From contig OZ023273.1 of assembly GCA_964007475.1 (NCBI GenBank), forward strand, positions 132,984,732-133,048,731: 64,000 bases of DNA. The letters run 5' to 3'. This document shows, one piece after another, positions 12,801 through 23,489 of this stretch. The translations under genes and the position numbers were made by a program. The notes under the pieces were generated by a model. The model was not told the origin of the DNA and did no database searches. It worked only from the letters and a program-made list of their open reading frames with translations. The stretch comes from Hybos culiciformis (taxonomy: Eukaryota; Arthropoda; Insecta; Diptera; Hybotidae). Within the stretch, counting starts at the first letter, position 1. The number at the start of each line of letters is the position of its first letter.

Positions 12801-14209
12801 AGTGGGTAAACTTTTATTTAAATAATTTTTTATTTAATTTTCTGCACTGTGACGCTTTTTTTGATGGAAAAAATAATAACATATTAATGGTTATTATAGG
12901 GTCTCTATGTAATCTCTATATAAAAAACATATAGTTTTTATGTTGTTCTTCATTAAAACTTTACAACTTCACAAATATTTATATTTAAAAAATTATCGAA
13001 TCTGTCAATGTTGAATTAAGGATGACAACTTTATGCAAATATTAGAATTAGAATTTTAAAATTCGTTGTAAAGGTTGAGAGTGGAAGACTGCAAATGTTA
13101 TTTAAATTATTATGATCCGATTTTTTTACTTTAAAATAGAAATAAAGTGTTCATAGTATTTGTATAATAACCCAAGTACAGTGTTAAATTTATTTCTTTC
13201 GTTAATTTAATTTATTTGGTAGACGGAAAAATATTTCACTTAATATTATATGCTTAATGTGCAAAACATTCCCATTAAATAATGCATCCTATTTATAGTG
13301 TGCTTGGTAAAAATGTACATACTAGTATATAATATCAATAATCAAAATAATTTATGAAATAATAATAGGAAAAAATCACAGCAAAATAATAAATGTATAG
13401 ATAGTTTCAGCCATATAATTATATCATAATAGTGTTAATAAACACGTAGAACACAATGCAATGCAGTATTATTTATAATAATAAAGTTAATTTAAAAACA
13501 ATAATAAAGCAAAAATAACTAACATCAACGATGGCAAGCGAATAATAAATAATCAATTTTAAATTTATGCAAACTTCATGAAAAATAAATTTATTTTTGT
13601 TTAAACAAACTTACTGTACACATATAAAAAACAATTATTGTAGAAAATCAAACAATAATAAATTATTCATCCTGTATACTCTGTCTATAAATTATTTGAA
13701 ATAATACCACCATAGTAATATGATTTATTTACTTAAAAATACTTAAATTTTTAAGTTTTCATTCATTAAGTTCATTCATTTTATTAAGTTCTTTGAAGAA
13801 ATATGCACAGCTGAGAAAAGTAAAACCATAATTAAAAAAAAAAAAATTAAAAATCTTTTATTTTTATTAAATCGACTTAAAATTTTTGTAAAGCAAAGAA
13901 TAATTTTCGATAAAATAGGGATTAAGTTTATAAATTTCTTTATATAGAAATTATGTTTTTTCAGAAAAAATATTTTTATAATTTTGATGAAAGGTCTGTT
14001 TTATGAAAATTTTTTAAAGCTATTGTGGATTTAATAAAAAAAAACAAATAAGGATTATATCAAATCTTTGTATTTAAAAAGCTGTTCTGTCAAAGAATTA
14101 TTTTTAAAAAATTTTTTTTTTGTTTTCCGAAAATAAATATTTCCTTAAAACATATGTATAACTTTTTTCATGTTCATCAACCGTAGGATATCATATATTT
14201 TTATTTATT
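12801..14209. other. AT-rich noncoding stretch
   Basis: No gene, bounded repeat or RNA gene seen. The first 200 bp or so is weakly similar to 61610-61760 and may be the trailing edge of the direct duplication. Confidence 0.4.
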
Positions 14210-14410
14210 TTATACTAATCGATCTTGGCGCGAACGTTGTTTCGGTCCAGCATAAAAAATCTTTGAAAATGGTGCAACAAAGTCTAAAAAGTTGTCCATC
14301 TCCGAAAGTAATGAACCAAATGTCATGAAAAACTGCCTTAAATCATCTATCGAAAATAATAGTACCGGTTTCGTCCCATTCGGTTCATTCGGTTCAACGG
14401 GCTTTCTTTT
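14210..14410 (-). pseudogene. Protein-like open frame without a start codon
   Basis: On the minus strand 66 sense codons run from an upstream TAA (14413-14411) to TAA at 14212-14210. The translation is clearly less AT-biased than its surroundings and includes LLFSIDDLRQFFMTFGSLL, DNFLDFVAPFSKIFYAGPKQ and a basic C-terminus. No initiator ATG precedes the good stretch; a Met occurs inside. The upstream splice context is poor. AATAAA follows within about 10 bp of the stop. It may be a last exon, a retroposed fragment or a piece of a dead mobile element. No family recognised. Confidence 0.35.
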
Positions 14411-16597
14411 TTATACACATAAATAGATAACCCTGGAGCCTAGATACGCCTAAAGAACATTATCATATCCGTAGAGATGTCTATACACATCTTAATGATG
14501 CATGTTTCTAAGCCTTCATTATTAAAAATGTGGGCTTTAAAATATAATAATATAATACTACTTTCTTGTAGAATTATAATGCAAAAAAAGACAAAAATCA
14601 TGATTTAAATCTTATTTGGTATACTTGTTTGTATAATGAATAATTCAAAAATCTTCTCTTTCATAAAATTTAAATTTGTATCTATACCTATATTAATATT
14701 ATGTACTTAATGTAAACGTAAAATTTATTATGATTTTTTTTAAGTCATATGAACAAAATGTTCATTTCAATGTAATAAAATTTGCACATAATTAATGAAC
14801 TAAGTAAGTTGGATAATAAATTCATATAGATACAATTAATTTATATATTCTTCTTTTATAAAAATATAAATGATACTCTAATCTTATATTCTGGAGTGTA
14901 TTTAAAAATTAATGAATTCTCATTAAAATAAATGATTACTTAGTGTTTTCATATTAATACACAAAAGAAAATAAAGGGTCAATGTTTTGCTATACAAGAG
15001 AGTAAAAATATCTATAATCTTCAAAATAAAAGTTCACGGAACCTTGACCTACAATTAATTTAGAATTTTAAATTGATCCCCTGGTAGTTAACGTTATTGT
15101 CTATAGCATCTTACACAAAATATAAGAAGAATAATAATAAAATAAAATGTTTTGAAACATAATTAATAATTATATATTATAATATAATTAATTATTTTTG
15201 TTTAATAATTAAAATACTCACAAGTGTACAATATACAAATAAGGCTGCATAGGCTATAGGACTATTGGCATCCATTTCTTTTCAAGAATTTTGTTCATCG
15301 TCATTGATAGCAAATTTCTTAGTCCCAGGGTGACATCTTTATTATCAACTAAATTAGTGTGGATTCAGAAATTCTACATTATATATTTTATTTTTAAGTA
15401 ATTAAAGTTTAAAGTTTTAAGAATTATTTTTAAATTGAACCACTCTATTAAATTAGCTTAACAGAATTAAAGAGTAATTCTACATTTTAATTATTCATGA
15501 ATATGCAGAATAAAAATGGTTTAAAATATTAAATATCTGTTATTAAATTTGTTGAATGCGATTTTTAAAAAAAAATTTTTTTTTTGCGGTGCTAAAGAAT
15601 TATGTTAATTTGCTACCGAATTTGAATTAAATTATTTTTTTTTAATCCTTTCAAGAAGTAATTATTTTAATTAATGAAAAAGTATAATTATGATATGTTT
15701 TAATGTTCACACATTTATTAAAAAATGTATTACATTATATTAACCCCGTGACATAAATATTTAGCCCTGCAAAAAAAAATCCCCTAGGTAGAAAAATCAT
15801 AGCAAATATACCAAACTATATGGAAATTTAAAACGGTAATAAAAAAACCATGATTAATTATGAAAAAATATGCTATTTTCTGTTTTAATTTTTTATTTAA
15901 ATCCAGTTATTTTTCGCAAAAATTAATATTAATCCTGTTTAAGTTTTTTTTACAAAGCAATCTTAAATTTTCTTTAGGAAAGAATTTCTATAAACATAAT
16001 TTCATATATTTTTCACATTATTTTATATTATTTTTATTTAATACTAAATACATTTGAATGTATTGTTTTTTCTACACTCGTCTTCATATTTATGTAATTT
16101 GTTTGCATAATGTAGTACATAAAAGTGCAGGGAATTCATATGCATATTATCTATTTCTCTAAATTCTCAAAATTTAGTTTAAATAAGAATTGTATGTACT
16201 TTTTGTAGAATTCATCTCACCTACCTACATTTTTATCTAAAAAAAATGTAAATTAATATCTTAGGTTATTAATCTGACGTGTGAATGACAATTGTTTAAA
16301 GTAATAAATATACTTTTGTAAAATGTGAAATAAAAATATGAACAACGACTTTAAGATACATTTCCAGTTTTTGTAACTTTTAAATACAGTGTAAATTAAT
16401 TTTTTTCTTTTTCACAACAAAATTCATAAAAGGATGTCATTTTTATTCTTATCATAATTTTTCTTTTCATTCTGGTTAAACTTTGTTCAGATTCATGTTT
16501 GGTTTTGTAATATGAAACAGAATTATATATTATAAACATTAACAATATATTACACACATTTGAATTTATGATAAATAAGCGTAAACACTATAGAACA
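14411..16597. other. AT-rich noncoding stretch
   Basis: No supported features. The open frame at 15860-16057 is a run of Phe, Leu, Ile and Lys codons expected from AT-rich DNA. Confidence 0.45.
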
Positions 16598-16605
16598 CTA
16601 TAGAC

Positions 16606-17034
16606 CAGTGGTCGCAATTATGTGGCACGCGTGAGAAAATGATATAACATTTAACATGGGCAATGAATTTCTAAAATTGTGGCAAAGTCTTCCAAATCAA
16701 TTTTCATCACTGAAAAAGCTGGCAATAGCTGTATTAACAGTATTTCCTTAACTTACTTTTGCGAATTTTTTTTTTCTCAAATGAATGCAATTTTAACCAA
16801 AACCAGAAACAGCATTGCTAGTTACAATTCCGGGGCTTGTATTGCTTTAAAAGTAAGCAATTTTTTTATTTTAAGTTTTTTTTATATAAATTTATATTTA
16901 AATTTAAATAAAAACAAAGTATAAATGAAATAAATAAAAATTAATATAAAAACGAATAAGTAGATATTCATTTAAAAAAAAAAAAAAAAAAAATCATCTT
17001 TTTTGGCACGTTACCTAAAATCTAATTACGACTG
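16606..17034 (+). mobile_element. hAT element remnant with 8-bp target duplication
   Basis: The 429-bp unit starts CAGTGGTCGCAATTA and ends in the complement of CAGTCGTAATTA, so the terminal repeats are similar apart from a 2-base gap. CTATAGAC flanks it at 16598-16605 and 17035-17042, the 8-bp duplication expected of hAT elements. Inside is a transposase C-terminal (dimerisation) remnant on the plus strand. One frame from 16668 gives SLPNQFSSLKKLAIAVL. After a frameshift near 16745 a second frame gives TYFCEFFFSQMNAIL and TKTRNSI. This follows the usual hAT order: P-x-L-KKLA, then the CE-FS motif, then the K-R region. Everything upstream in the transposase is deleted, so it is non-autonomous. 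Confidence 0.85.
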
Positions 17035-17042
17035 CTATAGAC

Positions 17043-18789
17043 TATAGATAGAGTATAGACTATAGAATCATTTAAAAGTAGGTATATATATAATTTATGT
17101 TTTTACGAATTAAGAAATATTATAATTATATTATAAATGTATTTTCATACTTAACTTATAATGTTGGATATTCATTGTATACATTATCATAAAAAAAAAT
17201 TACATATTTACATGAAAAAAAAAATCGGCTGTTAAATATAGCAGAAAGATTATAACTATAAGACTTCCTTCCTAACGACAATTAGATCTTACAAAAGTTC
17301 AATTTTACTAATATCTTAACGGCAACGCATTCAAGCGATTACTAAATTTTTATATTTCCCAAATTTTTCCAAAAGACTAGGTTAATGATTGATGATATGC
17401 GTATAATTATGACATACTTAGTACAGAAAACTTACAAAAAAAAACTTATATATTAGCATTCACATTTTTTATGTAAAATAATAGATAGTTTGTTATTCTA
17501 AAAGGATAAGGATTTTTTTAACTTTAAAAAAAAAATTTAATATTTCAAAAACATAAAGAAGATGAATGCTTTGGCGCGATAGCAATTCTATTTGCATATC
17601 ACTAAATCTTCTAAAGATTTATTTTACTTTTCATTTTGTGAAGTTATTATTATGGCACTTTTTATAATTATTATTATTATCATTTTGTTTGAATGTTTAA
17701 CGTTTCAGTATATAATTCTCATTATTTTCTTTATAAATGAGAGAAGATATTTATTTTGTTGTTATGTTTTTTTGTCCCAATTTGAATTTTTTGTTTGATA
17801 CGTTTTGCTTTCCTGATTTATATGCTTTTAGCTTCTAAACAAAATTTGACTAAGAAAATGCACTGAAACGCTTACATATGAAAAATTCTTTAATTGAAAT
17901 TTTTAAATTATTACTTAACTTTTTTTACGCTCTGATCCATTACACATGCCTATGTAAGTCATATCCATGCAATCGTATTAATATCATTTACTTAAGGTCC
18001 GTCGATGATATACTATTCAGATAAATCTTTCTATAACATCGCAAAAGTATAATGTTACATTATCGATTAAATATTTGTATTCGTAGATGGTTATAAAAAT
18101 TAAATTGATTTTTGTGTTTTTAATAATTATATTATATTAAAGTTCATTACTGATAAAAGAGGACCTTAAAGTTTTTCTTGAACAAAATTTCGAAATTTTT
18201 AAAAACTAGAAATGTTTCTTAGAATTAAATTAAATTGTGAGTACGAGTATTATAATCAAATAATGCGTCGTTGATGGAATTATTTTTTCACTCACAAACT
18301 GCTTTTAGTGTCTTCGATATAAATCTTCCACTCTCAATATATATATGCTCTATTTATATATAAAAGATTTTCAAATGGAAATATTTACTTCTAAGTATAT
18401 ATAGAGATTGTATGTTGCCAATCATTCTTATCCTTATTATTATTATTATCATTATTATTATTTATGTTCCCTGAAATGTATAGAAATATTCAGAACGACA
18501 TTAATTGAAAGACTTTTGAATTGCTTCTTAGTTAGATATGATTATAAATAACTATGAATGACATATCATCATACTATTGAAAAATATAATCACGAACACA
18601 ATAAAAACAATGATTTTAATCTTGAAATAAAAAATTTTAGATTTTGGTGTTATCCTTTTGAGCAATAAATATACCTATGTTGCATAATTTTTTTTTTCGA
18701 AATCATATTATAATTATAATTAAGACTTTGAAGTGGAAAAATATAAACCTTTCGAATATCCTTGGAATTTTTTTTCAAAAGAATTTATG
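17043..18789. other. AT-rich noncoding stretch
   Basis: No gene seen. The last 200 bp or so before the LTR element (ending TCAAAAGAATTTATG) resembles the reverse complement of about 51750-51870, suggesting the inverted duplication continues on this side of the retrotransposon. Confidence 0.4.
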
Positions 18790-18794
18790 CAAAC
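18790..18794. repeat. Target-site duplication of LTR element (CAAAC)
   Basis: CAAAC immediately left of the LTR at 18795 is repeated at 23490-23494 immediately right of the other LTR. A 5-bp duplication is normal for retroviral-type integrases. Confidence 0.9.
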
Positions 18795-19000
18795 TGTATT
18801 GATTCTGATAATCTTCAATATCGAATGATCTTTATTTCTATTATTTCATTATATTAAAATACAATATGTAGTTTATATATACCTAGGTTTATATGTATTC
18901 TTAACCTAATATATAATTCATTATTCGTATACAATTAATTATATATAAACCTAGAGTGATTCAATAATTTAATTAATATTTTATAAACTCAATTCTTACA
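18795..19000 (-). repeat. 3' LTR of Ty3/Gypsy-type element
   Basis: The 206-bp repeat begins TGT and ends ACA in element orientation (minus strand). By eye it is identical to the LTR at 23284-23489. It contains a TATA-like GTATATATAAAC and, closer to the inner end, AATAAA (complement TTTATT at 18831-18836), as expected for LTR promoter and polyadenylation functions. A 12-bp inverted repeat (CTAGGTTTATAT and its complement) lies inside. LTR identity implies a recent insertion. Confidence 0.95.
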
Positions 19001-19011
19001 TCTCCCTTTTC
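19001..19011 (-). other. Polypurine tract
   Basis: On the minus strand AAAAGGGAGA lies directly against the 3' LTR, the position at which plus-strand DNA synthesis is primed in LTR retrotransposons. A second copy of the tract and neighbouring LTR-like sequence lies about 114 bp further inside the element at 19096-19124. Confidence 0.85.
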
Positions 19012-19095
19012 AAAATTATATAATTACATTTTAACAATCATTCAACTTAATTCAAAATAGGTATATGTTCTTTTATTTTTTCTTTTCTTTTATTT

Positions 19096-19124
19096 CATAA
19101 ACTCATTTATTACATCTCCCTTTT
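19096..19124 (-). repeat. Duplicate of LTR edge plus polypurine tract
   Basis: This segment repeats the sequence across the LTR/polypurine boundary at 18982-19010: both carry ATAAACTCA, then TTACATCTCCCTTTT after a few mismatches. It lies in the 3' untranslated part of the element and may be a relic of an earlier or internal priming event. Confidence 0.7.
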
Positions 19125-19241
19125 AAATTTTAAATTTTTCTATTCTTTCTAATTCATTATATTTTACATTTCATTAAATTCATTAGATACTTATAGAAAT
19201 TATATTTTTACATTTAAAATTCACTAGATTAAATTCATATA

Positions 19242-19243
<2 letters not shown>

Positions 19244-19294
<51 letters not shown>
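19244..19294 (-). repeat. 51-base homopolymer T (A on element strand)
   Basis: An uninterrupted T run, poly(A) on the coding strand of the retrotransposon, in its 3' untranslated region. The length may be affected by sequencing or assembly. Confidence 0.9.
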
Positions 19295-19296
<2 letters not shown>

Positions 19297-19366
19297 TTGT
19301 TGAATATTTTACTAAATTTTACTAAATTTTATTTGTTGAATATTTTACTAAATTTTACTAAACTTT
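19295..19366. repeat. Two tandem 36-bp units
   Basis: Two adjacent 36-bp copies beginning ATTTGTTGAATATTTTAC, differing at one base. They sit between the homopolymer and the end of gag-pol. Confidence 0.9.
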
Positions 19367-19408
19367 AGGCTCAATTTATTTAAATTTTTATGCAATTTTT
19401 ATGGTAGT

Positions 19409-22400
19409 TCAGTAATTTCTTTTTTTTATAAAAAACGAGTTCCTGCGAAGAACTTGACCATTATGCAATTTTATCATATATGATCTCGGTGTTTTATGAA
19501 CGTTTTCAATTACAGCCGGTAGCCAACATTTTCCTTCTTTTATCCAAACATTCTGTCCCTTTTTAAAGTCTTTTCTGATTTTGGCAGTTCTATCATGGTA
19601 AAACTTATTTTTTGAATTATTTTCTTGAATTACGTGATCAAATTTGTTTTTAAACTTACTTTCGAAAAGAAAATTGTTTCCTGGTAATAGAGTTCTAGTC
19701 TGCCTGCCCATTAATATTTGACATGGTGAAAGTTTCGAGTTTGTGATGGGAGTATTCCTATATTCAAGAAGATTTAGCCAGAGGTTAGTCTTGCTGTCTA
19801 GTGATTTTTGCACTAACTTTTTTGCAATGTTTACAAATTTTTCACTCAAACCGTTTGACTTTGGATATTTAGGGCTAGAAGTTATGACTTCTATATCCAA
19901 ATTTTTTGCGAAATTTAAAAATTCAAATGAATTAAATGGCATGTTGTCTGCGATAATAGTACGGGGTATTCCATAAACTGAAAATACATATTCTAGTTTT
20001 TCAATTAGTACCTTTGCTGTTTTACGATTTATTGGGATTATGTCCAAATACTTTGAATAATAGTCACCAATTATTAGATAATTTTTTGAAGCAACTTCCA
20101 TTATATCCATACCAATTTTCTGATATGGGTATAATGGTACTTCGTGGTTGATAAGGGGTTCTTTTATATTTGATGGTTGATACTTTTGGCAAAATTTACA
20201 TTTGGCAACTAATTCACAAATATCATTGTTTAAGCCCGGCCAATAAATTAGACTACGTGCTCTTTTTTTAGTTTTTTCAATTCCTTGATGCGATAAATGT
20301 AAATATTGAAGTATTTCTGCTCTTAAATTTCTTGGAACGAAAACCCTGTCCCCAAAAAAAATTAACTCATCGTCTATAAATATATTATTTCTTTGATTCC
20401 AAAAACATTTTAAATTGTCTTGCACCTGTTTTTTGGATTTAGGCCAACCTTGTTTAATTAAGTTTTTTAAATTTTCAAGTAATTGATCTTTTTTTGTTTC
20501 AGTTTTAAATTTTTCTTTTCTTTCGTTACTTATATTAATTGTATGTATCATATCATTTAAGTCCTGAGTTTCTTTATCTGGCAAAATTTCTTTACTCTTA
20601 TTTCGCGAAAGATAGTCTGCTATGTACAAAAATTTTCCGGGAACATATTTTAGATTTATTTTGTATTTTTGCAATTTAAGTTTCAATTTTTGGAGCCTTG
20701 GGGACGGAATTTTGTGAAAGTCTTTTGACATAATACCAAGTAATGGTTTATGGTCTGTAATTACATCTACATCACGACCATATATTAACGCGTGCCACTT
20801 TTTACAGGCGTAATAAATTCCTAAAAATTCTTTTTCTATTTGTGAATATTGTTTTTGTGTATCGTTTAAACTACATGAAGCGAACGAAACCGGTTTACTG
20901 TTCTGCATGAGACAAGCTCCTAAACCATTTTGGGAGGCATCTGATTGTATTGTCACTTTTACTTTACAATCAAAAGATTTTAATATTGGTGCTGTTGTAA
21001 TTAATTTTTTTATTTTATTTAAACAAATTTCATGGTCATTACGCCATTCAAAATGAACGTTCTTTTTTAATAATTCCCTTAATGGGGTCGAAATTTCGGA
21101 TAGATTTGGTATAAATTCTCTAATATAATTTATGAATCCAAGCAATTTTTGGAGATCATTTTTGCAAGCGGGTGGTTCTAAATTTTCAATTGTTGTGATT
21201 CTTTTTTGATTTAGTGAAATCCCTTTTGCTGATATTGTATGCCCTAAAAATTCTATCTCATTTAATTTATACTGTATTTTGTCTGGATTAAAAGTTATAT
21301 TATGCTTTAACGCTCTGTCTAATATTGCTTTTACTGCTTGATCATGTTGATCTTCAGTCTCAGCTGCAACCGCTATGTCATCTATATATATTATTGTATT
21401 AGGAATATCTGAAAATATTGATTCATTTATTTTTTGAAAAACTTCACCGGCAATTTTAATCCCAAAAGGCAATTTTATATATCTAAAAATTCCAAAGGGT
21501 GTGCTAAATGCACATAACTTTCTTGAATGTGAATCTAGCTCAATTTGAAAAAATCCATCTTTAACATCAAAAACAGAAAAAAAAAATTTGTTTGAAAACT
21601 TTGATTTTAATTCATCTATGCAAGGTATTTCATAAAATTCGTCTTTCATGGCCAAATTAAGTTGTTTTGGGTCTAAGCAAATTCTTATTTTATTGGGCTT
21701 TTCAATGATCACTATGTTTGAAACCCATTCACAGGGTTCATTTACAGGCTCAATTATGTTATTTTTTACGAGCCTATCTAGCTCAATTTTTAAGGGTTCT
21801 CGAAGACTTATAGGAATCCTACGCGAAGGTTTGGCTACTGGAATTGCACCATGTTTTAAATCTATATGAAAGTTTTTAAAACAACATCCTAGTCCTGTAA
21901 AAACTTTTTTATGTTTTGCAATTAACTCGGTTTTATTAAGTATTTTTACAGTATTTATTCTTTTAACAAGTTCAAGCGATACACAACTATTTAAGCCTAG
22001 TATTGGTATTTTATCAGTTTTAGTGATGTAGAATTCTTCTATGGAAATTTTATTACCCGCAACACATTTTAAATTAATAGTACCTAGTGTGTCAATATTC
22101 GTACCATTATATGCCAAAAGTTTTACTGAATTATTTTTATTTATTTTTTCTTCAAAATGTTTAGTAAATGTTGAAGGTAAAATGTTGGCTGCCGCGCCGG
22201 TATCTAATTTAAAGCGAATTATTTGGCCTCCAACCTTTAAATTTTCATACCAGGAATTTTCGTTTCCTGTTTTTCCAATACTATCAAAGTAAAGTTCGTT
22301 ATCACTCAAATTACTGTTATTTTCCGTGTTAACCTCATTAACTACTTTTTTCTTACAAACTATAGCAAAGTGATTTGATCCATTGCAATTTGAACATTTT

Positions 22401-23200
22401 TTTCCGAAAGCAGTACACCTACCCTTTTCATGCACTTTACCACAAAAATTGCATTCAAATTTGCCCTTTTTGTTAAAATTTGAATTTTTATTAAAATTAT
22501 TATAATTTTTAGAATTATTATTTTTATAATTACTCTTACCAACGGCATCAACAATTACCTCAGATTGGTTCAATACATCCATTTGTTTTGCTGTTAGTTC
22601 GGATGAACGTGCTATGGAAATCGCTTTATCTAATGTTAATCCATCATATTCTAACAACTTTTTTTGTACTTTTTTATCATAAATTCCAAGCACGACTCGA
22701 TCTCGAAGCATTCTTTCTTCGTCATGAAAATTGCATTTTTTAACTAATTTTTTTATTTCCATTATGTACATATCAAATGGTTCATTTAACTTTTGACTTC
22801 TAGTGTGAAAAATAAAACTTTCGTATACCTCATTTGTTTTGCTTTTACAAAAATTTTCAAAGGCCTCTATTACTTTATCTAACTTTTTTCGGTCTTCATC
22901 CTCAATTTTTAAAACATTATTAAAAGTTTCTGTAGCTTCCTCGCCTGCAGAGTTCAAAAATACAGCTACTTGAACCTCGGCTGGTTTTTTAGCTAGTTCA
23001 ACTGCTGTAGAAAATACTTTAAAATTTCTACTAAAAACTTGCCAGCTTTCTGCTAAATTTGCATTATTAAGATTGAGCTCACTCACTTTTTTAATGTAAT
23101 CCATATTTGTGTTGAAATATACCACACGAACCCTTTTAGGTGGTCTGCCTCGTTTTCTAGGTGATATAATTCCTGCTTCTTTATTTTTGGCTTTTGCCAT
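19409..23200 (-). CDS. Gag-Pol polyprotein of LTR retrotransposon
   Basis: A 1,263-residue polyprotein for retrotransposon particle formation, reverse transcription and integration. Residues 15-23 form an AT-hook-like basic motif (RKRGRPPKR), unusual at a Gag N-terminus. A Gag-like helical region follows to about 215, then an Asn/Lys-rich linker and two zinc knuckles (C250-C253-H257-C262 and C269-C272-H277-C282). The protease has D333-T-G-A. Reverse transcriptase has a catalytic Asp at 545 and YIDD at 605-608. RNase H carries D754, E789, D816 and D862. Integrase has the HHCC zinc site H968, H971, C1001 and C1004, and the triad D1032, D1085, E1120 (D-35-E). A C-terminal basic domain follows. 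The frame is uninterrupted, and gag and pol are fused without a frameshift. The ATG at 23200 is the first in frame, 84 bp inside the 5' LTR. A short out-of-frame ATG lies just upstream of it. Confidence 0.95.
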   Translation of the reverse strand: MAKAKNKEAGIISPRKRGRPPKRVRVVYFNTNMDYIKKVSELNLNNANLAESWQVFSRNFKVFSTAVELAKKPAEVQVAVFLNSAGEEATETFNNVLKIEDEDRKKLDKVIEAFENFCKSKTNEVYESFIFHTRSQKLNEPFDMYIMEIKKLVKKCNFHDEERMLRDRVVLGIYDKKVQKKLLEYDGLTLDKAISIARSSELTAKQMDVLNQSEVIVDAVGKSNYKNNNSKNYNNFNKNSNFNKKGKFECNFCGKVHEKGRCTAFGKKCSNCNGSNHFAIVCKKKVVNEVNTENNSNLSDNELYFDSIGKTGNENSWYENLKVGGQIIRFKLDTGAAANILPSTFTKHFEEKINKNNSVKLLAYNGTNIDTLGTINLKCVAGNKISIEEFYITKTDKIPILGLNSCVSLELVKRINTVKILNKTELIAKHKKVFTGLGCCFKNFHIDLKHGAIPVAKPSRRIPISLREPLKIELDRLVKNNIIEPVNEPCEWVSNIVIIEKPNKIRICLDPKQLNLAMKDEFYEIPCIDELKSKFSNKFFFSVFDVKDGFFQIELDSHSRKLCAFSTPFGIFRYIKLPFGIKIAGEVFQKINESIFSDIPNTIIYIDDIAVAAETEDQHDQAVKAILDRALKHNITFNPDKIQYKLNEIEFLGHTISAKGISLNQKRITTIENLEPPACKNDLQKLLGFINYIREFIPNLSEISTPLRELLKKNVHFEWRNDHEICLNKIKKLITTAPILKSFDCKVKVTIQSDASQNGLGACLMQNSKPVSFASCSLNDTQKQYSQIEKEFLGIYYACKKWHALIYGRDVDVITDHKPLLGIMSKDFHKIPSPRLQKLKLKLQKYKINLKYVPGKFLYIADYLSRNKSKEILPDKETQDLNDMIHTINISNERKEKFKTETKKDQLLENLKNLIKQGWPKSKKQVQDNLKCFWNQRNNIFIDDELIFFGDRVFVPRNLRAEILQYLHLSHQGIEKTKKRARSLIYWPGLNNDICELVAKCKFCQKYQPSNIKEPLINHEVPLYPYQKIGMDIMEVASKNYLIIGDYYSKYLDIIPINRKTAKVLIEKLEYVFSVYGIPRTIIADNMPFNSFEFLNFAKNLDIEVITSSPKYPKSNGLSEKFVNIAKKLVQKSLDSKTNLWLNLLEYRNTPITNSKLSPCQILMGRQTRTLLPGNNFLFESKFKNKFDHVIQENNSKNKFYHDRTAKIRKDFKKGQNVWIKEGKCWLPAVIENVHKTPRSYMIKLHNGQVLRRNSFFIKKRNY

Positions 23201-23265
23201 TCACAACCATGTGGTTTAAAGAAAAAAAAAACTCTTCTTATTTCAATTTTTTCTTTTTAATTATT

Positions 23266-23283
23266 TTTATACAGGCTGCGCCA
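23266..23283 (-). other. Primer-binding site, probably tRNA-Ser type
   Basis: Directly after the 5' LTR the minus strand reads TGGCGCAGCCTGT. TGG complements the CCA tail of a tRNA, and TGGCGCAG matches the start of serine-tRNA-type primer sites known from insect Ty3/Gypsy elements. Complementarity beyond eight bases is uncertain. Confidence 0.75.
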
Positions 23284-23489
23284 TGTATTGATTCTGATAA
23301 TCTTCAATATCGAATGATCTTTATTTCTATTATTTCATTATATTAAAATACAATATGTAGTTTATATATACCTAGGTTTATATGTATTCTTAACCTAATA
23401 TATAATTCATTATTCGTATACAATTAATTATATATAAACCTAGAGTGATTCAATAATTTAATTAATATTTTATAAACTCAATTCTTACA
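23284..23489 (-). repeat. 5' LTR of Ty3/Gypsy-type element
   Basis: The 206-bp LTR that would drive transcription of the minus-strand element. It has the same sequence as the copy at 18795-19000, including the TATA-like and AATAAA motifs. The target duplication CAAAC follows at 23490-23494. Confidence 0.95.

Larger units (their letters stand above)
18795..23489 (-). mobile_element. Complete Ty3/Gypsy-type LTR retrotransposon
   Basis: The 4,695-bp element on the minus strand has identical 206-bp LTRs (18795-19000 and 23284-23489), CAAAC target duplications outside, a primer-binding site against the 5' LTR, a polypurine tract against the 3' LTR and a single gag-pol frame at 23200-19409. There is no envelope frame. 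The domain order (protease, reverse transcriptase, RNase H, integrase) is Ty3/Gypsy rather than Copia. The short LTRs, single frame, two zinc knuckles and Ser-type primer site fit the Mag/K02A2.6-like lineage, but that placement is inference. All catalytic residues are present, so it may be mobile. The corresponding place in the inverted duplication (about 51760) lacks it. Confidence 0.95.

Noticed and set aside
19743..22292. Plus-strand open frames at 19743, 21648 and 22041, and the minus frame at 22360-22554
   Set aside because: They overlap the intact gag-pol frame in other frames and show no domain features.
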